In this document: one piece after another, positions 54,935 through 62,287 of the stretch
How the letters are laid out: every line of letters starts with the position of its first letter
How positions within the stretch are numbered: position 1 is the stretch's first letter
Assembly: GCF_029937855.1 (NCBI RefSeq)
Contig: NZ_JAPYPC010000001.1
Span: 71,275-135,274 of the forward strand
From: Christiangramia sp.
GTDB lineage: Bacteria > Bacteroidota > Bacteroidia > Flavobacteriales > Flavobacteriaceae
Direction of reading: 5' to 3'
DNA: 64,000 bases
Position numbers and translations under genes: made by a program
The notes under the pieces: generated by a model
Seen by the model: only the letters and a program-made list of their open reading frames with translations
What the model was told of the DNA's origin: nothing
Databases searched by the model: none

Positions 54935-54946
54935 ACAATCTTTTTT
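54928..54946 (+). repeat. 5' end of cassette 5
   Basis: GTTATAGACAATCTTTTTT. Its reverse complement matches the 17-base unit at 55538-55554 and 55555-55571 except for one mismatch and a 2-base bulge. Confidence 0.6.
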
Positions 54947-54948
54947 AA

Positions 54949-55539
54949 ATGAGAAAACTTTTTAAATTTCTACTTCTAGTAATTCTTTTGAATTCTTGTA
55001 ATGAAGAAAAATTAGATTATTCGAAAATTGATTTTGAAACAAGAAAAATCATGATGGATTCTTGGAATAATTATGACGATTTAAAAATTGAAAGGATTGG
55101 CAAAACGGAAAAGAAAAAATACCAATATTACGAGAAGGAAATAAAAGTTTACAAAAAGAAATATACAAGCAATTTAGATTATTCAGATTCGATAAAAAAT
55201 TATCCAGAAATATTACTTTCTAATTTAAAAGAACAACAAAACAAAAGAAAATCTGTCGACGACCCACTACTAGATTTTTCAAGCCCTGAAGAGGAATTAG
55301 ATTTTTGGAAAGGATTAAATGATTATGATTTAGAAGAAAATAAAAAAGTTTTAGATTCCTTACAACAGTTGTATAAAAAAGTGAATAAAAATGATAAATA
55401 CTATAAATTGGAATATGTCATCACTTATAATTTAGAAAATGCTGATACCACAGAAACCCAAAATTTAGCAATATTAGTAGATGAAAATTCGGAAATTTTT
55501 GATTATCAATTTTTAGGATTATCACAAAATAGGGAATAA
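54949..55539 (+). CDS. Cassette-borne lipoprotein of unknown function
   Basis: A 196-residue protein with a lipoprotein signal (MRKLFKFLLLVILLNSC, lipobox LNSC, Cys17), so it should be anchored in the periplasm or outer membrane. The mature part is highly charged, Lys/Glu/Asp/Tyr-rich and mostly helical, with no known motif. The start ATG is only a few bases after the cassette boundary GTT at 54928, and the stop overlaps the duplicated 3' end. A single-gene cassette. I do not recognise the family. Confidence 0.6.
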   Translation: MRKLFKFLLLVILLNSCNEEKLDYSKIDFETRKIMMDSWNNYDDLKIERIGKTEKKKYQYYEKEIKVYKKKYTSNLDYSDSIKNYPEILLSNLKEQQNKRKSVDDPLLDFSSPEEELDFWKGLNDYDLEENKKVLDSLQQLYKKVNKNDKYYKLEYVITYNLENADTTETQNLAILVDENSEIFDYQFLGLSQNRE

Positions 55540-55571
55540 AAAACATTGTATAACAAAAAACATTGTATAAC
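55538..55571 (+). repeat. 17-bp tandem duplication at the 3' end of cassette 5
   Basis: AAAAAACATTGTATAAC occurs twice without a gap (55538-55554, 55555-55571). Each copy ends in an R''-like TATAAC. Confidence 0.8.
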
Positions 55572-55693
55572 AGCGGTTCATCTCCATTAACGGGTATGTA
55601 GAAAAGTGTAATTTTAGAAATCGTGAAAGAAATGGTTAACCCGACTAGTCCGCTCCCTACTCCTGCAACTGGCGACAATCATAACTGTTGACA
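55555..55693 (+). repeat. attC-like site D
   Basis: Begins GTATAACAGCGGTT, like the other sites (AACA..GCGGTT), and ends near GCAACTGGCG with a GTT at 55687. Internal blocks AGCGG and CGGGT pair with ACCCG and CCGCT. Last recognisable site of the row. Confidence 0.5.
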
Positions 55694-55724
55694 ACAACCC
55701 AAAAAATTAAAATTAAGAACATAT

Positions 55725-56363
55725 ATGCCTGAATGTATTCAATGTAAAGCCTACACAAAATTTGAAAATGGATTATGCTATAAATGCTACAAAAAAGAAA
55801 ATAATCGGAAAGAAATTATTGAGAATTATGTTGAAGAAGAGGTATTCCTAGAGGAAACCGTAAAGAAGAAAAAAAAGAAAAAGAAAGATAATCCTTGGAT
55901 TACAAGTGTAATAAAAGGTAGAATTGCTGAAACTATTATAGAGGAATTATTCAGATCATTAAGTTTTCAAGTATTCAGTTATGGAATGGAAAATTCAATT
56001 CCTGGAATAAAAGATCTTTTAAAAGGAATAAAAGATGATGTTGCAAAGAACATTAGACAAATGCCCGATTTTGTGGTATTCAAAGATAAAAGAGCTCACT
56101 TCATAGAAGTTAAATATAGAAAAAGTGGAGAACTGAAATTATCTGATATAGAAAAGCACGGAGAATATCCTTTTGAAAATGCTTTATTTGTTTTAGTTAC
56201 TAAAAAACACATAAAGTGTATTTCATATTCAGAACTTAAAGCTGGCAAAGAAATTAAAGAAGGAGATTTTAAATATTTAGGAAACCGAGATGAATTTGAT
56301 ACTGATAAAGAACAAATTATTAAATATTGCGACTATGCTGTGAAGTTTTTTGAAAACGTTTAA
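55725..56363 (+). CDS. Zinc-ribbon plus PD-(D/E)XK nuclease-like protein
   Basis: A 212-residue protein. A CxxC...CxxC zinc ribbon at the very start (C4, C7, C18, C21: PECIQCKAY...GLCYKCYK) is followed by a Lys-rich linker (47-54), then a predicted restriction-endonuclease fold: KGRIAETIIEELF (E69), MPDFVVFK (D115), FIEVKYRK (E128-V-K130). The D...ExK spacing fits a PD-(D/E)XK nuclease. No family named. Placed after attC-like site D; no matching cassette 3' end follows it, so it may be the last, degraded cassette. Confidence 0.62.
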   Translation: MPECIQCKAYTKFENGLCYKCYKKENNRKEIIENYVEEEVFLEETVKKKKKKKKDNPWITSVIKGRIAETIIEELFRSLSFQVFSYGMENSIPGIKDLLKGIKDDVAKNIRQMPDFVVFKDKRAHFIEVKYRKSGELKLSDIEKHGEYPFENALFVLVTKKHIKCISYSELKAGKEIKEGDFKYLGNRDEFDTDKEQIIKYCDYAVKFFENV

Positions 56364-56461
56364 AGGGTAGGTCCATAAAGCCATGGGGCAATTAAGGTGT
56401 TAAAAGTAAAAGACAATAACCAGTTTTTCAAAGAATCGGTCTTTAAGTAAATATAGTTGAA

Positions 56462-58123
56462 ATGAAATATGTAATTATCACTGAAAATGATGAATCCCAA
56501 TGGGATGATAAAACCGGTATTTCATATAATTATCCAGCAAAATATCATCAAATTCTCACTCCAGGTACTAAGGTGATCTATTACAAGGGTAAGTTAAAAG
56601 ATAAGAGGTTTGAAGACTTAAGGTTGTCAAAAGATCCTCATTATTTTGGTGTTGCTATTATAGGTGATATTTATTTAGATGAAAATGCTTCTAAAAAAGA
56701 ATTCTATTGCGATATACTTGCCTACCAACCTTTTGACTCAGCAGTGCCTTTCAAGTTAAACGGCCAATATATTGAGACCATTCCTGAAAATAAAAAGTCA
56801 AATTATTGGCGTGATGGTGTTAGGGAAATATCTAAAAAAACTTTCGACCGGATATTAGAATTAGCTGAAGCTGAATTTGAATCTTCCGTCGAAATAAGTC
56901 ATTTCAAAATCTCATATAGAAAATTTGAGGAGGTATTTAATAATTTTTCAGAATTCATTTATGATGAATCAGGAGGAGAGAGATTTGTTGGATTTAGTGA
57001 TGGTTTTTTACACGAAAGAGAATCCTATAAAAGGGAGCTAAGAGAAGAATCTCTTTCAATCTTAAAAACTTCAGAATGGGATAATACATGGGTTGGTAAT
57101 GGAGAAATACTAAAGCGGGTAATTCGAACTTTTGACTTAGAAAACAATAACTTAGTTGGGACAAGGAGAAAATTTGGACCTAATAGTGTTCCTCATCACC
57201 AGATGCTTGAAGCAATTGAGAAAGGGAAAAATTTAAAAAGTATTGAAAAGGTTTTATTTGACCTTTTCAAATTAAATACAGAACCAGAAGAAGTTTTTAA
57301 TAGCTTGATTAGTTTAATAGGTAAACAATATTCAGTACTAGCCTTCCTATTTTTCTTAAAAAATGATAGAAAATACCTTCCCATCAGCACCACAAATTTT
57401 GAATATGCTTTTAACACATTAGGTTGCAAAATTTCTTTATCTAAGAAGTGTAGTTGGGATAACTATAAATCGTATCTCGATTTAATAAATCAAGTTAAGA
57501 ATGCTCTTGAAGTAAAAATGAATCAAAATATCAACATCATTGATGTACATTCTTTCTGCAGGATGATAGGATTTAATGATAGATACCAAGAGTGGTTAAA
57601 AGAAAAAGAAGCTCCTGGCACTCAAATAGTTTTTAATGCTTATGAAATAGATCCCGTTAATAACGCTATTAATCAAAGACGTTCTACACCCAATGAAACT
57701 ATTAGAGATGGCAATGTAGATTGGGAAAAGGAAGACAAGAGGAAAAGAATGAAAGGCCGAAGAGCTGAAGAGTTAGTTATGGAATTTGAAAGGCAAAGGT
57801 TAATAGATGCAGGCGAAGAGGACCTAGCAAGCAAAGTAGAAGATTATAGCACTAAATTCAGTAAAGGATTCGATATATTATCGTGGAATGTTGATGGAAC
57901 AGAGAGAAATATTGAAGTAAAATCGTCAGGCTACAATGGATTCATATTAACTCGGAATGAGCTTAAGAAGTCAGAAAAGAATTCAAACTACTGGCTTTAT
58001 ATTGTAAACGAAAAAAAGAATGAAGTCCAAATCAAACAGATAAAATCTCCTTCATTCCAAAACTTAGAATGCTTTAGGCTTGAACCAAAAGATTATTATG
58101 TAACCTTTTCGATTGATCAATGA
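56462..58123 (+). CDS. DUF3883 (NOV) nuclease-like protein with PUA/EVE-like N-terminus
   Basis: A 553-residue protein. Residues 1-135 look like an EVE/PUA-type reader domain as found on modification-dependent restriction enzymes (GTKVIYYKGK...YFGVAIIGDIYLD...SNYWRDGVREISKKTFDRIL). The middle part (150-400) is unassigned. The C-terminus (425-540) is DUF3883: KGRRAEELVMEFERQR, KGFDILSWN (D471), NIEVKSS (E485, K487), a PD-(D/E)XK-type centre. The fold of the N-terminus is inference. Its stop overlaps the NUDIX start (ATGA), so the two act together or at least in fixed ratio. Confidence 0.72.
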   Translation: MKYVIITENDESQWDDKTGISYNYPAKYHQILTPGTKVIYYKGKLKDKRFEDLRLSKDPHYFGVAIIGDIYLDENASKKEFYCDILAYQPFDSAVPFKLNGQYIETIPENKKSNYWRDGVREISKKTFDRILELAEAEFESSVEISHFKISYRKFEEVFNNFSEFIYDESGGERFVGFSDGFLHERESYKRELREESLSILKTSEWDNTWVGNGEILKRVIRTFDLENNNLVGTRRKFGPNSVPHHQMLEAIEKGKNLKSIEKVLFDLFKLNTEPEEVFNSLISLIGKQYSVLAFLFFLKNDRKYLPISTTNFEYAFNTLGCKISLSKKCSWDNYKSYLDLINQVKNALEVKMNQNINIIDVHSFCRMIGFNDRYQEWLKEKEAPGTQIVFNAYEIDPVNNAINQRRSTPNETIRDGNVDWEKEDKRKRMKGRRAEELVMEFERQRLIDAGEEDLASKVEDYSTKFSKGFDILSWNVDGTERNIEVKSSGYNGFILTRNELKKSEKNSNYWLYIVNEKKNEVQIKQIKSPSFQNLECFRLEPKDYYVTFSIDQ

Positions 58124-58539
58124 TACATGTAGTTTGTGGGATAATATATAATAAAAGGAAGATTTTTATTGCTAGGCGTAAAAAAAATAAATCACTTGGA
58201 GGTTATTGGGAATTTCCTGGAGGAAAAATTGAGGAAGGAGAATCTGAAAGTGAAGCTTTGATTAGAGAGTTAAAAGAAGAATTAGGTATGAAAGTAGAAG
58301 TCGTTAAACGAATGGGGGCCTTTATTTACGCTTATGAGGATTTTAAATTAAATCTAATTGGATTTCATTGCAATCTAATTAAGGTGGGAGGAGTTTTTTC
58401 CGATCATGATAAGATGGAATGGGTGACTCCTGCCGAATTACGTAATTATAAATTTACAGAAGCTGATTTACCTTTTATTGAAATTATTATAAATGCAAAA
58501 AACGGAACTAACTATAGATCTCAAAAGCTAAAAGGATAA
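58120..58539 (+). CDS. NUDIX hydrolase (MutT-like)
   Basis: A 139-residue NUDIX hydrolase. The box G35-x5-E41-x7-R49-E50-L51-x-E53-E54-x-G56 is complete (FPGGKIEEGESESEALIRELKEELG). The short form with IIYNKRKIFIARRKKNKSLGGYWEFPGGK resembles MutT (8-oxo-dGTP) and CTP-pyrophosphohydrolase types. It overlaps the DUF3883 gene by 4 bases, unusual for a stand-alone house-cleaning enzyme, so nucleotide hydrolysis may be part of the same system. Intact. Confidence 0.85.
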   Translation: MIHVVCGIIYNKRKIFIARRKKNKSLGGYWEFPGGKIEEGESESEALIRELKEELGMKVEVVKRMGAFIYAYEDFKLNLIGFHCNLIKVGGVFSDHDKMEWVTPAELRNYKFTEADLPFIEIIINAKNGTNYRSQKLKG

Positions 58540-58839
58540 AATATATGGGGAGTATTTTAATAAGTTATTTTTATAAGAGTAGATGAAATAAAACATATTG
58601 AAATAAAGGATAAATTGATATTTCAAAATTAAACTAGAATAAATAAGGTAGGTTTTAGTATAAAAAATTAGAATTTTTAGAAAAAACCTTACATCTCTAA
58701 AAATCAGATATTTAACCTTGAAAATCATTGCAAAGTGGGAATTGGAAGCACGTGTTACTAGGGGAGTGCTTCAAATCGGAATCTGAGGATAGAGAAAAAG
58801 AATTTAAATTCCTGCTAAGCTAAATCACCAAAAATAAAC

Positions 58840-58863
58840 GCCAAGAGGAATCTTGGCTTTTTA
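58840..58863 (+). terminator. Terminator of the plus-strand cargo
   Basis: Stem GCCAAGA/TCTTGGC, loop GGAA, followed by TTTTT. Confidence 0.8.
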
Positions 58864-59075
58864 TTTTATGCTGATTTGTATCGCTAGCAAAAATTTAAAT
58901 TCTTTTTAAAAGGAAATAAGAAGCTGTATTTAATTTTTTTATCCTTCGGAATAGATAAGTATTTCAAAAGGTTTTTGTTGTCTAAAATCAGCTTAAAACC
59001 TGCTTAAAATTAATCTTGCAACACTTCGGGAGATGCAGTAATGGTGGGTGATATCCGGTGATGATTAAATAAAGT

Positions 59076-59110
59076 AAAAGCCCGTAAAATAGAATTTTTA
59101 CGGGCTTTTA
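59076..59110 (-). terminator. Terminator of the minus-strand integration genes
   Basis: Stem AAAAGCCCGTAAAA/TTTTACGGGCTTTT with a short loop, T runs on both strands, 38 bases past the stop of the last minus-strand gene. Confidence 0.8.
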
Positions 59111-59147
59111 CTTGAAGGTGGTTTTAAAGGTTAAAAAAAAAGAAAAA

Positions 59148-59363
59148 CTAAAGGAGAAATTGGGGAAGCGGGTTTTCCTTCCGGAATCGTTTTTTAAATT
59201 CTTTTGATCGGCGATCATATATATTCATATAAAGCCAATCCGGATGTTTTGAATTTAAAAAGCGGCCGAATTTCTCTAGATTATGAACATAAGACCATTT
59301 TTTAGGTTGAGGTTCATTCTTAAAAAATACGATGGCCGAATAATCATTTTTGTGTTTTACCAT
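59148..59363 (-). CDS. Small conserved protein of integrase modules (71 aa)
   Basis: A 71-residue basic, aromatic-rich protein (NEPQPKKWSYVHNLEKFGRFLNSKHPDWLYMNIYDRRSKEFKKRF). It overlaps the end of the excisionase-like gene by 7 bases, so the two are probably co-translated. Such proteins travel with integrases on Bacteroidetes islands, but I cannot assign a function. Last gene of the integration operon before the terminator. Confidence 0.55.
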   Translation of the reverse strand: MVKHKNDYSAIVFFKNEPQPKKWSYVHNLEKFGRFLNSKHPDWLYMNIYDRRSKEFKKRFRKENPLPQFLL

Positions 59364-59680
59364 AGGTCATCATCTTCAGAAAATGAACTAAACTTGGAAA
59401 TAGAATATTCTCTCTCTTCTAAAGATCCTGCAATTTCACTGCGTTTATAGTACACCCGGTTTCCTTTCCTATAAGAATTTAACTGGCCATTTTTAGTCCA
59501 TTCATGAAGGGTCGGAAGAGATATAGAAAAGAATTCAGCAGTCTCTTCCCGGGTCATAAGTTCATTCGTTGAACTTTTGATGGTTTTAATGTACTGCTGA
59601 AATTTTTCATCAATTGTTTCTGAAAGCCATTGCTTAAATTGATTTTGTTGTGCTGAATTTTCGAATAAAATTTGAGACAT
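59357..59680 (-). CDS. Helix-turn-helix (excisionase-type) DNA-binding protein
   Basis: A 107-residue protein with a MerR-like HTH_17 domain at about 44-90: TREETAEFFSISLPTLHEWTKNGQLNSYRKGNRVYYKRSEI. This domain is typical of excisionases and of regulators next to Bacteroidetes integrases. An N-terminal helix (QFKQWLSETIDEKFQQYIKTI) may aid dimerisation. It could direct excision of the island by bending DNA near the 28-bp repeats (inference). Confidence 0.8.
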   Translation of the reverse strand: MSQILFENSAQQNQFKQWLSETIDEKFQQYIKTIKSSTNELMTREETAEFFSISLPTLHEWTKNGQLNSYRKGNRVYYKRSEIAGSLEEREYSISKFSSFSEDDDLW

Positions 59681-59762
59681 TCTTTCTTAGTTTTTTATTA
59701 AACAATAGCCCAAATATGAGGTGGAAAGATGCCTGGGGTAGGTACTGTGGTAACCACAATCT

Positions 59763-60410
59763 TTACTTCATTTTATCTAAATCCTGTTGTATCTTTTCTG
59801 AGATCTCACCAAAACTTTCGTCTTTGAATAGTTTGGATATCTTTTCTAGATTATTCTTAGTTCGAACTTCGTTCTTTCCTGCATGTAGATAGGTAAGTGT
59901 TTTGCGTATATTCTCTTCACTCCTTTCTAGAACCTGACTAAGAATTTTTGCGAGTTGGCTATTGTTAACGTTAGATAATGAGATCTCATTTAAATAAGAA
60001 ATAACCAAGAGTTTTTGTTTTAGGGTTAATGAGTTGTCTTTTTTAACCGATTGCTTTTCAATAGGCGCTGTTTTTGATTGCAGGTAAGAATAATATCGAG
60101 AAAGTTCCCTCGCCTGATCAACTATTTCTTCGGAGCCTGAAGGATCCTCAAATTCATCATTAATCAGAAAAGAATTGAACGCCTCTCTGAAGGGATAATC
60201 CGAGCTAATTATATTTTGGTCAAATACGCTTTCCGAAAATTCCAAGGGCTTTCCTAGGTGCTGATTTACTCCTAAACCATTATTTGATTTTGCAGAAATT
60301 CTTTCATTTATGGCTTTAAGCTCTCTTTCGATGAAAAAAGGCTGATTTTTTGCTGAGGTTAGTTCGTGCTCAAAATCTGCTTTGAGCTTTTCAAATTTGG
60401 TAACAGGCAT
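59763..60410 (-). CDS. Island accessory protein of unknown function (215 aa)
   Basis: A 215-residue, mostly helical protein with no recognised motif. N-terminal half acidic and helical (FEKLKADFEHELTSAKNQPFFIERELKAINERI); C-terminal half has a possible helical bundle (LTLKQKLLVISYLNEISLSNVNNSQLAKILSQVLERSEENIRKTLTYL), perhaps a DNA-binding or oligomerisation unit. The architecture recalls RteC-like or other tail regulators beside Bacteroidetes integrases. Starts 6 bases after the integrase stop, so co-transcribed with it. Confidence 0.55.
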   Translation of the reverse strand: MPVTKFEKLKADFEHELTSAKNQPFFIERELKAINERISAKSNNGLGVNQHLGKPLEFSESVFDQNIISSDYPFREAFNSFLINDEFEDPSGSEEIVDQARELSRYYSYLQSKTAPIEKQSVKKDNSLTLKQKLLVISYLNEISLSNVNNSQLAKILSQVLERSEENIRKTLTYLHAGKNEVRTKNNLEKISKLFKDESFGEISEKIQQDLDKMK

Positions 60411-60415
60411 TATTT

Positions 60416-61651
60416 TTAATTGAAATATGGGTGATTAAGTAATTTATCGGCATTTTGTTCCTGGGTAACACGGATATATTTAAGAAAAGATCTTTCGGAT
60501 TTATGGCCGGTAATTTTCATAATAGAAATAGCAGGGATATCTGCTAAAAACAGGTTGGTTGCAAAACTTCTTCGGGCAGTGTGTGTAGTAACCAAATTAA
60601 ATTTTTTCACCGGTTCTTTTTCAATTTTACCCGCTCTCTTGATGGTTCGCTGAACAGTATGCTTAAGACCTGCTAGAGAAGCTACATCTTTAAGATAGCG
60701 ATTCATGACCTGGTTCGAGTAAGCTTTGGGTAATTGGTTATCGTATTTGGCAAGAATTTTACGAACCGTTTTATGCAAAGGAATTGTAACTCGCTCTCCG
60801 GTTTTTTGTGTTCTGATCTGAATTTTAGAGTTATTATCTAAAATGTTTTCGGGCTTAATCTGAGTGAAATCTGAAAACCGTAGGCCGGTATAACAGCCAA
60901 TTAAAAAAAGATCTCTGGTTTTTTCTAGTTTAGGACTGGATGAAAGATCTAATTTTTCAAACTTCTCTAATTCGGCATTCGTAAGATAAATAGAATCCGA
61001 TTCTTCTCTTATTGTTTTGAATTTTCGCTTCTTGAAATCCAGATTCTCATTTAAACCTCGATCCGTAGCTTCGTTCATAAAAGTTTTAATTGTTTTAATA
61101 TGTTTTCCGGCTGTATTGTCTGAAAGATTATTATCTACCGTTAGGTATTTTATATAACGGTTGTAAAAGGATAAATTAATGGTATCAAAATCAATATCTT
61201 TCTGAGTGGCTTTTGCATATTTCTCTAAATAGTTGAAAGTTGTATTATAGACTTTAATAGTACCTAACTTTTTATTCCCTTTACTCTCCTCAATATATTC
61301 CTGAATAAATTTGAAAAGGGTGATTTTTTTATTTTGAAGAACCTTTCCTGATAATTCGGCTTCCAGATTTTCTTTTAACAGGGGATTGTTTGGCTGCACA
61401 CCATCATTAAGCAGCCGTCTAAAAACAGTGTTGATTGCATTTTCAAATAGATTCAAACGTGCATTGAATTCAGGATATTCCCTAAATTTTCTGGTTTCTT
61501 TTGCCCGTTGCTTTGAAGGATTCCAGAATTTTGGTAAAATTTTCTCCCCGGTTGAATATTTAAATCTCTTATATTGGTAGTTGAAAAAGAGGTAAACAAG
61601 GGTATCTTCTTTCGAGTTTGGTTCTTTGAGAATAAATTTTGCGTTTGCCAT
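60416..61651 (-). CDS. Tyrosine-type site-specific integrase
   Basis: A 411-residue phage-type recombinase. The N-terminal arm-binding and SAM-like core-binding domains run to about 215. In the catalytic domain, R258 (CYTGLRFSDF), K283 (RTQKTG), H357 and R360 (HTARRSF), H383 (GHKS) and nucleophile Y392 (FLKYIRV) are all in place, so it should be active. It should recombine the 14-bp tRNA site. The start codon is 24 bases from the right 28-bp repeat, which may overlap its promoter and allow self-regulation. Confidence 0.95.
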   Translation of the reverse strand: MANAKFILKEPNSKEDTLVYLFFNYQYKRFKYSTGEKILPKFWNPSKQRAKETRKFREYPEFNARLNLFENAINTVFRRLLNDGVQPNNPLLKENLEAELSGKVLQNKKITLFKFIQEYIEESKGNKKLGTIKVYNTTFNYLEKYAKATQKDIDFDTINLSFYNRYIKYLTVDNNLSDNTAGKHIKTIKTFMNEATDRGLNENLDFKKRKFKTIREESDSIYLTNAELEKFEKLDLSSSPKLEKTRDLFLIGCYTGLRFSDFTQIKPENILDNNSKIQIRTQKTGERVTIPLHKTVRKILAKYDNQLPKAYSNQVMNRYLKDVASLAGLKHTVQRTIKRAGKIEKEPVKKFNLVTTHTARRSFATNLFLADIPAISIMKITGHKSERSFLKYIRVTQEQNADKLLNHPYFN

Positions 61652-61674
61652 ATGGCAAAATTAAAAAATTATCC

Positions 61675-61702
61675 CAGGGGACGAATGAGGGGACGAATAA
61701 AT
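61675..61702 (+). repeat. 28-bp direct repeat, right copy (candidate integrase arm site)
   Basis: Same orientation and exact sequence as 49103-49130, between the integrase start and attR. Confidence 0.85.
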
Positions 61703-61814
61703 TTAATTTGCTTTAATTCCATCATTTTTAGGTTAATCTGAAACCCTTGTAAATAGTAGCCTTAAGCCCCATGAATAAAGAAAATAGGATAAAATAGAGA
61801 AAAATAACTGAAGT

Positions 61815-61828
61815 CCAGGTGGGACCAC
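61815..61828 (+). other. Right attachment site (attR)
   Basis: Exact 14-base copy of the tRNA 3' end (CCAGGTGGGACCAC). The remaining tRNA sequence is not present. Confidence 0.85.
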
Positions 61829-61840
61829 ATTTAAAACAAG

Positions 61841-61865
61841 CCCTGCAGAGATGCAGGGTTTTTTT
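61841..61865 (+). terminator. Original tRNA terminator, displaced by the island
   Basis: Stem CCCTGCA/TGCAGGG, loop GAGA, followed by seven T. It now lies right of attR, 12.8 kb from its tRNA. Confidence 0.8.
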
Positions 61866-61874
61866 ATGCTTTCT

Positions 61875-61894
61875 TGTCAAACATATGTCAAACA
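61875..61894 (+). repeat. Tandem TGTCAAACA pair
   Basis: Two copies of TGTCAAACA separated by 2 bases, right after a tRNA-type terminator, the same place the 28-bp repeat occupies in the island. Confidence 0.7.
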
Positions 61895-62287
61895 ATGGGG
61901 ATCAAAACAAGCAATTAATTAGGAAGAATAAGTTTGATAAAGCTTCACAGAGTTGAAACTGAATTTTTCTGTGTAAATAACTCATATTACACTTCACCCT
62001 ACACCCACAAATGAAATAAGGGTTTTTTCATGGCTTTTATTTGACACATTGTTTAATCAATCATGGCCGTGATTAAAACCCTTTTTATAAAAAAGTAATG
62101 AAGAAACTTGAGTTGCTTGATAAAATGTTAACAAACGCATTATTAACAAATAGAGAGTTTTTGGACTTAAATTAAGCATCCATTTATTTGAATTTATCAA
62201 GGTCAGCTTCTAGTGGCTATCCTGCTTAGAATTTTTGTAAATATGAAAGCACCTTGATCATTAAATTTTATAAATGACGGTACGGCA

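Larger units (their letters stand above)
58540..59147. other. Non-coding spacer between island cargo and integration genes
   Basis: About 600 bases of AT-rich DNA with no convincing gene. It includes an inverted repeat GAAGCAC/GTGCTTC at 58745-58772 and two terminators (58840, 59076). It separates the two convergent gene blocks. Confidence 0.6.
49035..61828. mobile_element. tRNA-integrated genomic island with tyrosine integrase (~12.8 kb)
   Basis: Bounded by a 14-bp direct repeat of the tRNA 3' end. At the right end are a tyrosine integrase, an excisionase-like HTH protein and two small accessory genes, all on the minus strand. At the left are plus-strand cargo genes. A 28-bp direct repeat lies just inside both ends. 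No relaxase, conjugation or phage structural genes are seen, so it is an integrative island, mobilised by other elements if at all. Confidence 0.85.
61829..62287. other. Non-coding chromosomal DNA right of attR
   Basis: About 460 bases without a gene. It holds the displaced tRNA terminator (61841) and a tandem TGTCAAACA pair (61875-61894). Nothing else is recognised. Confidence 0.6.

Noticed and set aside
59148-59680. Overlapping small genes as a toxin-antitoxin pair
   Set aside because: The upstream gene is an excisionase-type HTH protein and the pair sits in the integrase operon; the 71-aa protein has no toxin motif.
60416-61651. Could the tyrosine recombinase be an integron integrase (IntI) for the cassette row?
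   Set aside because: It has no recognisable IntI-specific insert, lies at the att end with an excisionase-like gene, and looks like an ordinary island integrase. The cassettes would need an integrase from elsewhere.
48974-61828. CRISPR array or phage
   Set aside because: Repeats are two-copy or diverged and unevenly spaced; no cas, capsid, portal or terminase genes are seen.
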